64,000 nucleotides of DNA from Marasmius tenuissimus. Its lineage: Eukaryota > Basidiomycota > Agaricomycetes > Agaricales > Marasmiaceae. A model generated the notes under the pieces. That model searched no databases, was not told the origin of the DNA, and saw only the letters and a program-made list of their open reading frames with translations. The stretch is taken from the NCBI GenBank assembly GCA_029532415.1, contig JAQOTA010000053.1:5022001-5086000 (forward strand). The letters are read 5' to 3'. This document shows, piece by piece, positions 23,500-32,160 of this stretch. Within the stretch, counting starts at the first letter, position 1. The number at the start of each line of letters is the position of its first letter. A program made the position numbers and the translations under genes.

Positions 23500-23527
23500 T
23501 TCTACAGGTACAGGTATTTTGCTGATG
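23500..23527 (-). repeat. Right terminal inverted repeat of the Plavaka element
   Basis: Reverse complement of 12117-12144 with one mismatch. It is followed by CTG (23528-23530), the second copy of the target duplication. Confidence 0.88.
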
Positions 23528-24578
23528 CTGGGAGCATGTCATGCTGAAGACTGTACCACAGCACTTCCCATCGCCCATCTTTGAACCTATCCGTGGTCGG
23601 CTCCACCTACTCCGATCTCTCTATCTCATCAAACACCAGTCTAGAATTGAGGAGTGGAACAAGCTCCCTTATGATTACTTCAACAATTGTCCCGCGCTGC
23701 AAACACTTCACGTATCGCCCGATTTATTCGAAACTCTAGAAGAGGAGCTCGCTCTTCCTTGGACCCAAATAAAGACATTACGGGTATCCTCTTGTTACAA
23801 TGCCGCGTTCCCTTTCCTGGCTCTTTGTAAAGCTGCGGAATGCTTCGAATTGAGCACAGTCGGTGATGTGCTTCCGGGTGAAGTAGACTACTCGAGCCAC
23901 GTTGTGAACAACGGGGTCAAACACCTGGATATTGTGGCAGCGACAAGTCAGGGCGATGTAGATGGTGTATTTCAGCATACTACCTTAGGAGGCCTGTCAT
24001 CATTAAGGATGTGTGGGGGGTGCAGCGATACAGCAGACGAATATTGGCCAACATGGGATAATACCTGCCTTGGCGCCTTTCTACACCGGTCGTCGTGCAC
24101 CATCACCTTCTTGCATCTCAAATCTCTGCCAATAACCGATATTCAGACCCTCTCCCTGCTCAGAATGATCCCCACGATCCGGTCACTCGGCATTGAGGAG
24201 TGGAGGAGCAGGCAGCAAAATTGTATCGTGACCGGACACTTCTTGGATGGTCTGAACGCATCGCAAGAATCCCCATCCCCATCCTTCATTCCCCTAGTAC
24301 CCCAACTCACAGACCTTAAACTAGTCGTTCACGCGCGCAACCTCGACTCGGACGCGTTCTTGACGGCCCTGTCGTCCCGATGGTTGCCTGACCCAGAGCA
24401 TGGCGTGGGTGTGGAGTGTCTACGCGATGTGGCAATCGTTGTCATTTTGCCTTCAGAAGGAGACCAAGATTTCGAACGGAAGGGGCATCTGGATTGCTTA
24501 GAGTGTTTCAGGGATGCGGGGATGCGAATTTCTGTCGCGTACGGAACCCTCACTCAGCTCTATCCCGAAGGAACCTAA

Positions 24579-24917
24579 ACCAGGCGATTCACGTACAAGT
24601 ACGTTGTGGGACGGTTAGGATCAGTACGATAACAGTGGCCATCTAATTTTATTGTTTATCATTTTTGGCGGGGGTCGGATCCTCAGGCAATCCGGATGGT
24701 GCATCAATTTCAAGGGGAATGAGTGCCTCCCTCTTCGACTCAGCACGTCCCACCAACACGCTCTCCGACTTCTCCGCCTATCCAGGCGTCAGTTAGGTAA
24801 CATAGCCACAAGTGCGTGTCCGTAAGTATCTCTCATTCAGAAGAACGGAGGTTCAAATGAAATGAATGAGACTGCATTGCCCTTCCTGATCAAACACCCA
24901 CACCAATGTCGTCTCTA
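24579..24917. other. Intergenic, downstream of F-box copy B
   Basis: 3' flank of copy B. No open frame or repeat end is recognised. Confidence 0.35.
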
Positions 24918-25488
24918 TTAGTAGCGGTCAGAGTTGAGGATCAAGTCGCAATCAAGTTGACGATCAAAAAACCGCTCAAAAAGACGATCAACATTTGATC
25001 ATCCTTTGATCACGACCGAAAGTTGCACTCCTCCGGAGGAGTGCAAACGACTTGATCGCGATCAAGTTCGAGGATCAAGTTGCTCTGTTCAAAGTATCTG
25101 TCCTCTGATTGGATGAATAACTTTCCATAAAACTGGGCGAATCATAAGAATACTAACTACTGTCCACTAGCATTTCCTTCACTTTCTACCAATTATTTGG
25201 GCACTCAGCAGTCATGAAGATAAATTAACCCCGTGAAAATTACCCACTGCAAGGCAGCCTGTATTATATACAGAGAATAGAACCTTAAAAAGCCCAGGGG
25301 GCAATAAGTGCGGATAATTAACATGGCATAAGAGGCATAAGATTGAAAACTATGAGGCTATTTCGAACCGGGTCGGTCAGAGGGAAGGAGGATCAAGTTG
25401 GGATCAACCCGGAAAAGTTCGCGTTTTGATCGCTGTCTAGATCCTCACAAGTTGATCCCAACTTGATCCCAACTCTGACCGCTACTAA
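24918..25488. mobile_element. 571-bp MITE with TA target and GATCAA-rich ends
   Basis: Terminal inverted repeats TTAGTAGCGGTCAGAGTTG at both ends, flanked by TA (24916-24917 and 25489-25490). The subterminal parts are crowded with GATCAAGT/ACTTGATC and related GATCAA motifs in both orientations. A perfect 22-bp palindrome centred on CTCCGGAG lies at about 25025-25046. No coding frame. It looks like a non-autonomous element whose transposase binds the GATCAAG motif; that is an inference. Confidence 0.82.
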
Positions 25489-25675
25489 TATTATCCTGAG
25501 CTTGCAGACTATCGGCCATGGGGTGTTCAATAATCAGTTTGAAACTTCATGTAAGTAGTACAAATTCTGAGCCGATACGTATCACGTGTAAGCCCATACT
25601 GCATGTGCCACCGTCAATATTCTGGTGCGGCCCCACCACGACCATCTTCACATCCATCTTCACGAGCCACCAACC
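25489..25675. other. Short spacer between MITE and F-box copy D
   Basis: 3' side of copy D. No feature seen. Confidence 0.35.
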
Positions 25676-27313
25676 TCAGGAAGCAACCCGAGATACCTCG
25701 GGATAGAGCTCACCCAGACTTCCATACGTTATCGAGATCCTCATCCCCGTATCCCTCAAACACTCCAGACAATCCAAACAACCGTCCTTCCAAGCCCGTT
25801 GTTCGTCCTCCCGTTTCAAAACGACAACGATTACAACACGAGATAAACACTCTATGCCGAGCTCGGACGCATGAGACGGATCGGGAAGCCATCGTGAGGA
25901 AAGTGTGTTCAAGAACGCGTCCGCGTCAAGATCCTCCTCGTGAACCACTAACTTTAGATCTGTGAGTTGAGGTACGAGGGGAATAGATACAGCCGATGGA
26001 GATCCTCGCGATACTTTTAAGCCATCCCAGAAATACCTAGTCACGATTCGGTTCTGTGGATGACCTCTCAGCTCTCCGAGGTACAGCGACGTGATTGTGG
26101 GGATCATCCCGAGTAGTGAGAGGGTTTCCGTGTCGGTGATTGGCAAGGATTGGAGTTGCAAGGAAGTTATGGTGCAGAAAGACCGTTCGAGGAAGGCTTC
26201 AAGACACGAATTGTCCCATCTTGGCCATTTCCTGGGTCTGAGATCATCCCAGTGACCCCATATTTTCAAAGAGGATAACCCCGGCAGGGTGGTATGCTTG
26301 AAGATGCCATCCACTTCACTCTGGTCATCCGCTCTATCGATGTCTAATGTTCTGAGGCCATAGTGAACCACATGGCTCGTGTAGTTACCGGGGTGGTCAC
26401 CACCACCCACTCTTTCCAGTCGTAGGTACTCCACAGCTGTACAAAGCCCCAGGTGGGGAAAGGCAGCGTAATTGTAGGAGGGGCTCAACTGTAATGTTTT
26501 GATCTGGGTCCACGGGAGAGACAATTGCTGCCCTGGGAGGTGAAACCGTGACGGTGGGGGCTTTACGTGAAGTATATGAAGCGCGGGACAAGTCACAAAA
26601 CACTCCCAAGGTCGATTCGACTCGGACTGGTACGATGCCGGTTTCAGGAAGAGGGACTTCAAGAGGGGCAATCGGCCGTGGACCGAATCAAATGTAGCTA
26701 ATCGAGGAAATTGTTGAGTTTTAGTCATCAACGACAAATGTTCCCAACGTTCACAATGTTCGACGATTGTGCGTAGTATTGGGAGTGCGCCTTCTGTTTC
26801 GTCGCTGTTGTTGGCTACGGTTAGGGAAAGTCGCAAAGGGGAAGTTTGAGACTGTTTCAAGAACAGCTGTGACAGCTGGCTCAAAACATCGAAGTCCTTT
26901 GTCCACGACCCAAAGTCAATTTCGATGCTGGACCACAGGCGAGGAGTCGAAAATACAATATCCCTCCAACGACCACAGACCATGGAGAGCCGAAGCGCAT
27001 CCGGTGGACTGGATCTTGATAGGACGTTGCTTTCGCAACGGAAGGAGAATATCATCTTCAGGATTTCCGGTGGGATGGCGTGTATGGGCGACAATAGCAA
27101 TTTGCAAAACTCCGCATTGTGCTTCAGTCTCTCGCTTCTACGTTCTAATGCGTGTATCTCGGTTTTAAGCCTATTGATTGCCGTTCGATGGCTTGCCATT
27201 TCCAGTTCTACGTCGCGGAGAAACTCAGAGATGATATTTTTTTCTGGAGTGGCGATCCTGAAGAATCTACGAATCTCTGCAAACCGACTTGTTAAATCGC
27301 TTTCTGGAGCCAT
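25676..27313 (-). CDS. F-box protein, copy D, intact single-exon gene
   Basis: One uninterrupted 545-residue frame from ATG 27313 to TGA 25676. Residues 20-80 are charged and heptad-like, predicted coiled coil. Residues about 83-135 are an F-box-like motif (AIPPEILKMIFSF, LSMVCGRWRDIVFSTPRLW). The rest is a leucine-rich body with repeated short strands (LPWTQIKTLQLS, LSSLKIWGHW, LPITDTETLSLL, LTDLKLVVH) ending in a conserved CLDCLECLRDTGM block. Members of this family probably recruit substrates to SCF E3 ubiquitin ligases through Skp1. The substrate is unknown. It serves as the intact reference that makes the lesions of copies A, B and C readable. Confidence 0.88.
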   Translation of the reverse strand: MAPESDLTSRFAEIRRFFRIATPEKNIISEFLRDVELEMASHRTAINRLKTEIHALERRSERLKHNAEFCKLLLSPIHAIPPEILKMIFSFRCESNVLSRSSPPDALRLSMVCGRWRDIVFSTPRLWSSIEIDFGSWTKDFDVLSQLSQLFLKQSQTSPLRLSLTVANNSDETEGALPILRTIVEHCERWEHLSLMTKTQQFPRLATFDSVHGRLPLLKSLFLKPASYQSESNRPWECFVTCPALHILHVKPPPSRFHLPGQQLSLPWTQIKTLQLSPSYNYAAFPHLGLCTAVEYLRLERVGGGDHPGNYTSHVVHYGLRTLDIDRADDQSEVDGIFKHTTLPGLSSLKIWGHWDDLRPRKWPRWDNSCLEAFLERSFCTITSLQLQSLPITDTETLSLLGMIPTITSLYLGELRGHPQNRIVTRYFWDGLKVSRGSPSAVSIPLVPQLTDLKLVVHEEDLDADAFLNTLSSRWLPDPSHASELGIECLSRVVIVVVLKREDEQRAWKDGCLDCLECLRDTGMRISITYGSLGELYPEVSRVAS

Positions 27314-27930
27314 CCCGATTTCCGTTGGAGTTGTCTGAGACGGGGAAGATCACAAGTGCATCGGTCTATGTAATATTTGGATATCAGGCCCAGCCGGAGA
27401 GCTCACCAATCTCTTTTGTGAGATTTCGTCAAGAGGTAAGGCTAGAGCTGGTCCCCGATTCGATGTCAATGGATGGTGGAAGGAAGCCGTTCCCTCGAGG
27501 CCTGAATTGAAATTGAAACCCCGCAGTTACAGTAGGTCAGCCCACCTGATTTCACACTCCGCACTACCAAATTTGGACATCATCGACTGTCCTTGTGGGC
27601 GCACTCGAGACCGCCAATGCTGCACTGCACTCACAAGACGAACAGTGTCAAACGAATTTCACTTGAAAAGTCGTAGCTTGCAGTCGATCGGCGGTCACAC
27701 AAGCTACAGAACCCTGCAGTTCCAACTTGTAACTACCGCAGGTTGTCCTCTACTTCTAAGTACTTCTACATTCAGAACTACACTGGTTCCCGGGTCGTTA
27801 GCCAACTTGCAAGACGGTTACTGGAACTAGGAGGACTTATGGGACCGAGCAGCGAACGTTGAGTATGAAATTCGGCACCGGTTCTCTTTGATTCAGAAAG
27901 GCCGTGTATGGAAATGGTGTGAGCTGGTAA
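27314..27930. other. Intergenic between F-box copy D and the mitochondrial-type gene
   Basis: Promoter side of copy D and 3' side of the next minus-strand gene. No coding region is recognised. Confidence 0.4.
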
Positions 27931-28816
27931 CTAATGTTGACCCTCTCTTTCCAGCCTTGCACGTTCCGTCAGTACACCCTTCAACTTATCTGCCAGCCCA
28001 GGCGTTAGTTGTGTAACACCGTCTGCAGTAACGAGTCGATACGCGGGCATAGTCTGGTACGTATCCGCAAGAATCTATCATCCAAAACAAATGAATAATG
28101 AGCGAGGGGAGATCATTGAAAGAAGTGAAAAACAACGCACCTTGCCCTCCTCGACCAGGACGCTCGCAATAATATCATCCACATCTCCAATCCGACCTAA
28201 CGCTGGCACATTTCTGTCATCGTGAATATGCATCCACCCGGAATGTTGTTGAATGGCCCCGTTCCGTTGAACCTCATCAACGTCTTCTTTCAGGCCGTTT
28301 TGAATAGCTTCATGTAGTACCGCTCGGAATTTGGCTTCAAAGAGAAAAAACGGAACACGAACGTGAGCCCATGGTCGTTCAGAACCGTAAGAAAAAGAGC
28401 AACAACGTACAATTCTCCCTAAAATCATTCAGCCCAGTTCCTTCTCCAACCGGTAGCCATCCAATAACCGTGCTCGATTCGGGTGAAGGCGGAGGTGTAG
28501 GCAAAAATGAAACTGCAAACGCTGGTAACGCATCGTCGGACGTCTGAACTAAGTGATAAAAAATATCCGGTCTGGTGGGGTCGGGAAAAGACGTTGATTC
28601 TAATTCCAATTCTAATTCTTCCTGAGCGTTTTGAGTCGAGTATCTTCGGTTGAGATACGAGAACTGTTGCAGTGCATAAGCCCGCGATTGAGATGGTTTG
28701 AGAGACAGTAGAGACCGTGAAGCCGTTATGAAGGATCTCTGGAAGAGTTTAGGAGCCAGTCCAGGGTGGAATCTGGCATGTTTCGCGACGAGGGTGACGG
28801 TTCTGGTCAAGTTCAT
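27931..28816 (-). CDS. Conserved fungal protein, probably mitochondrial, function unknown
   Basis: Three exons join in phase, 28816-28411, 28334-28141 and 28074-27931, giving 247 residues. The N-terminus is rich in Arg, Ser and Leu without acidic residues (MNLTRTVTLVAKHARF, RRYST), a likely mitochondrial presequence. An in-frame ATG at 28894 would add 26 residues. The body carries DIFYHLVQ, SSTVIGWLPV, KFRAVLHEAIQNGL, SGWMHIHDDRNVPALGRI, DVDDIIASVLVEEGK and TADGVTQLTPGLADKL. I recognise this arrangement from fungal hypothetical proteins but cannot assign an activity. Confidence 0.8.
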
Positions 28817-28993
28817 CCGCCGCAATGATCTGTTCACACGCGGCTTCTCCTCGATTATATGGACACCCGACGGATTTTGAGGTAGAACCAACAAAACCAG
28901 TCGATTTCAGGGTGAAGCACTGTCTACATACAAAGTAAGACGGCGGTTGAATTCCACATAAATACAGTTAGCGACACGCAGAGAGCTAGACAA

Positions 28994-29420
28994 TTAGGAG
29001 CGAGTACAAGTTGTGGAACAGGGAAGTCCCGTTGAATGTATGACGTATGAGAGTAGGAGAAGAGACAAGTGCTTACAGAACGATAGTGGGCCAGGGGAGG
29101 CGCAAGACCCCCGATAACAGTATGTTTTTGAAAGGGAACTGTCTAGTTCGCGAATCTCGGCGCGAGAAAACCTCATCGAGTTTTCGCTGATGGGTCCGGG
29201 TCGAACGCGACTGTACGCTCTCTTCCACAGACCGCTATTGGTGGTAGTGGACCTGGAGCCACGTGGTGAGCGGGGTCCAGGCAGGTCAGGCTGCTTGGCG
29301 ACCATGGTGTTAGTGGGGCAGCCAGGCTCTGTCGGAGGTTGAGGTGACCAGCACATTGTGGTGGTGGTGGTGGCGCTGGCGGTGGTGGCGGGGCAGCTTC
29401 CTCGCGGGGTCCGAACTAAG
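28994..29420 (-). other. Duplicated 3' tail of the giant PH/RS gene, next to the kinase paralogue
   Basis: The minus strand at about 29400 reads GAGGAAGCTGCCCC followed by proline/CAC repeats, like the EAAPPPP block in exon 16 of the giant gene (about 32415). At about 29275-29245 it reads GPRSPRGSRST, matching GPRSPRGSRFMG, the last residues of the giant protein (32161). The order relative to the kinase exon end is altered. It may be the last exon of the kinase paralogue or a decayed duplicate. The open frame continues to a stop at 28994. Confidence 0.55.
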
Positions 29421-29777
29421 GATGGTGGCGGTGGTAAGAACTGGGGCTGCGACTACGCGAATGACCTGGTTCACGACTCGTGGGGCGTGGTGGTTGTGGA
29501 GGAGGGCCAGGAGGAAGATCGGGACCGGAGGCGAGCAGGAGGCGTTGCAGAGTGGCGGTACGGATCGGTGGGGAGCTCCTCGCGAGGTTGCGACTAGGAA
29601 TGGATAGCGAATGGAGGACTAGGCTGAGATACGGCGAGCGGCTCGAGCGAGTGGCTGGATGGTGCGAAGATGCAGCTTCCGCTGGCTTCGTACGACTTGA
29701 CGGCGACCGGATACACGAGACCCGTGCACATAGGTGTCACTAGAGCTGGTGCGGGGCACGACATGCGGTCCTGTGGG
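29421..29777. other. Possible intron or 3' region of the kinase paralogue
   Basis: G/C-rich, with Ser/Arg/Pro-rich frames on the minus strand that are broken by stops. It lies between the donor-like gtaagc at 29862 and the duplicated tail. No firm exon. Confidence 0.35.
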
Positions 29778-31433
29778 TCAGGTAGGCGCGGGCGAACCCA
29801 CGCAGAGGGAACGACAGGTGCAGGTCATGAGTTCATGCCCTCGAAGACCCGCAAATGCAAAATGCTTACGTCGCCGTTGTGCCCCCAAATCTTCCCAATT
29901 CAATTCCGAATCTGAATCCGTCGGCGGCGAACCGTGAGCCGAAAACGGATTTTCATTCTTGAGAGTGGGACGCTTGACATCGTTCCATACTTGTGTGTAT
30001 AGTGGGTCGCTCCACTCGATATCGGCCTCAGACTCGCGATTGGATTCAGAAGTAACGTCACGGATTTGGTCCATGACTTCCGCTATCGTAGGCCGATCTG
30101 AAGGGTTCGCGTCCCAACATTTTACCATCATGTCCCACATAGGGTCTTGCAACTTTGGACTGTCATCGGGGCGTGTGGGGTGTTTTTTATCGAGAAGCAC
30201 TGCAAAGAGGACGGCAGCTTCTGAAACTTCTGCGAATGGAACTTGGCCAGCGAAAATCTTTGGGATCTATTCAATACTCTCCTTGATTTAGAATGAGGCC
30301 GGGTTACACACACACACCTCGTAGCACACACACCCGTAGGCATAAGCATCGCTCTCCCTCGATGGTAAGCAATCGGGGCCGGATTTCATTAACTCGGGTG
30401 AAAGCCATCTCATCGTTCCCTTGGAGCGGCTCGTCTGCGAAAATAGTCTCTGAGTGTCCGATACTCGCGACAGACCAAAATCGCCGATGCACGCGTTCAG
30501 TTCTGGGGTAATGAGGATGTTCACCTAGGGAGAGAGAGGCCATAAGTGAGGGTCGATGTCAAAGCTCGCCCACGAGCGTACCCCCTTGAGATCACCATGA
30601 ACAATCTTCCTATCATGCAGGTACGCAAGACCGCAAGCCACGTCTTCAGCCTATTATCTCAGTGGGCAGGCTTGTCCATCATGAGTAAAGTGTGAGAACT
30701 TACCAGTGATTGATGATCGACCTGTTCTGGCGGAGTCCTCTTGAGGAACTGAACAAGGTTGCCATGGGACATCCAAGGTGACACCAGACATAGCTGTTCG
30801 TGATCGTCATCCAGATAGAACATACCCATGAATGGCAGCAGATTTCTATGGTTTAGCTGGCGCCAGACTATGGCTTCTTGCATGTAATCCTGTTTAAAGG
30901 TCGCCTCCGTCTCAGCCCAGCCAGCTAGAAGTTCAACAAGCGTTCTTCGAAAACGCACCTTGGCCAGAGTCTCAATTTTACTCGCTGAGAAAGTTCGAAT
31001 AACCTTGAGACAGACCAGAGCTCTCCCGATCTTCCCTTTCCATACGTCTCCGAATGAACCACCGCCTTCAGGACGTTTACCGATCTTTTCCACATTCTGG
31101 ATGATCAAACACTTGGGATAGAGACCTGAATTCCGTGATAGGCGAATCATCGTGCTGAAGATTGAAGACCGAAGGGCCTTGGGGACGTCCGGATACTCGG
31201 CGAGCTTTGCATTTGAACAAAGAAAAACTATTTCAGTAAGGAAGGCCAGAAGACAATCAGAGACAGATTCTGCCCACGAGTTGAAGTAGATCAAGCCATT
31301 TTTGCGCGTCTTCGCCGGTCATTTGCACTAGAGCCTTCCGTTTGTGTTCATCCTCGAGAATACCTTGCAGAAGCTGCAACTCTTGCTCGAACTCTGTCGT
31401 GGTATTTGGTATTTGGGGCGCAGGGATGTGCAT
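29778..31433 (-). CDS. TKL protein kinase, kinase-only paralogue
   Basis: Exons 31433-31278, 31204-30959, 30889-30704, 30650-30582, 30524-30318 and 30266-29778 join in phase to 450 residues. Exons 2-5 have exactly the same lengths (246, 186, 69, 207 nt) and phases as in the kinase-RasGEF gene. Motifs: glycine loop EGGGSFGDVWKG, LVCLKVI lysine, HGDLKG, DFG, WLSPELM, PSRESDAYAYGC. It follows the other protein through the segment EWSDPLYTQVWNDVKRPT and then lacks all of RasGEF_N and RasGEF. The C-terminus is uncertain. It either reads to the stop at 29778 or splices at gtaagc (29862), a site homologous to the last donor of the giant gene. An in-frame ATG at 31484 is an alternative start. A cytosolic serine/threonine or tyrosine kinase is expected; the substrate is unknown. 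Confidence 0.82.
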
Positions 31434-32160
31434 AAGGTAACAGTAGGTCAGAGAGAGGCTTGCACCTGTTTGCATCGTGTCCATCGTGTCCTAAGCGCTG
31501 TTAGATCGATAGCGTGCCACTGGGACGGAGTTTCTCAGGGCGTCCGAAGTACATTGTGATTATCTCGTCATTTGTCTACATCGTCGTTTGGAGGCGGGTT
31601 GTAGTCGGTTTTGTGATCCAATAGTCTTGTGGAACCAGGTCGTGGAGGTTCAATCCCGTTGAAGCAAGAAAGAAGCGCTCGGTGACTGTCGGTTGCAATC
31701 TGGTTGCAATATTCGTCGACGCTCAAGCTCTCAACTCTCGCAGAACGTACATACTCGAAGCTTGAGCGATTGCTCGATGAATCGATGAAATTCAGAATCC
31801 AGCGCAGCTCGGCACTGCCAGCTATTTTTCTTGGTCAAGCTCAAATTGAGACTCTGAAGAAACTAGCGAGAAAATCAAGATTCTACATTCCAAGAACGAA
31901 ATACAAAAGATGAAAACGAGATAAGTTTAGCATATCGCATACTGGCCATAGATGAAGAAAATACAGACTGATAAACATAAGGAGAACTGCAAAGGAACGA
32001 GGATGAAAAGGAATGAAGGAACGAACGCAAGTAGAAAGAGGTCGTGGTCATTATCGTACACTTTCGTATCGTGTCATTAGATAGTAGCAGATTCGTAAAA
32101 AAGCAAGCAACGACAGAGCAAAGGAACAAGAACAGGACAGCACGGCATAATCCCCCAAAT
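31434..32160. other. Intergenic between kinase paralogue and giant gene
   Basis: Promoter of the minus-strand kinase and 3' region of the giant gene. A GGTTCAATCCC string near 31647 resembles a tRNA B-box, but no cloverleaf can be built. No gene. Confidence 0.4.

Larger units (their letters stand above)
12117..23527. mobile_element. Plavaka-type (CACTA-like) DNA transposon, 11.4 kb, with cargo genes
   Basis: The two ends are inverted copies: 28 bp starting CATCAGCAAAATACCTG at 12117 and its reverse complement ending at 23527, with one mismatch. A 3-bp target duplication CTG (12114-12116, 23528-23530) fits the 3-bp duplications of the CACTA/EnSpm superfamily. The interrupted host is F-box copy B, which rejoins in frame when the element is removed. 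Inside are a minus-strand transposase of the Plavaka family (12658-18210), a plus-strand KOW-like gene (18914-20498) and a plus-strand DUF6698 gene (20747-22672). There are also two younger solo LTRs and a 258-bp inverted repeat. The transposase is disrupted, so the copy is probably immobile unless helped from elsewhere. Confidence 0.85.
11148..24578 (+). pseudogene. F-box protein, copy B, split by a solo LTR and an 11.4-kb transposon
   Basis: Three plus-strand pieces make one gene: 11148-11468 (ATG, coiled coil, LLSPIHNVPLEILTMIF), 11854-12116 (SMVCSCWRDI to KQCEC) and 23531-24578 (GEHVMLKTVPQHFPS to the C-terminus YPEGT). Removing the LTR with one CACTT and the transposon with one CTG gives 1632 nt, 544 codons in a single frame. 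This agrees in length and order with copies A and D. Two TGA codons remain: 11854-11856, where relatives have Arg or Gln in LRLSMVC, and in SPL-stop-LALTL near 12017, where relatives have Arg. Both fit CGA to TGA changes. The gene is dead today. The right-hand 1-kb piece could still be read as an open frame, but without the F-box. Confidence 0.88.

Noticed and set aside
12117..23527. Kyakuja-Dileera-Zisupton (KDZ) transposon
   Set aside because: These large fungal elements also carry extra genes, but the transposase blocks (HEFELGVWKA, SDSTHLANFGT, KKLAARDFEDILQ) are those I know from Plavaka, and no KDZ signature was seen. No TET/JBP gene is present.
31590..31665. tRNA gene suggested by GGTTCAATCCC
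   Set aside because: No acceptor or anticodon stems can be formed around it.
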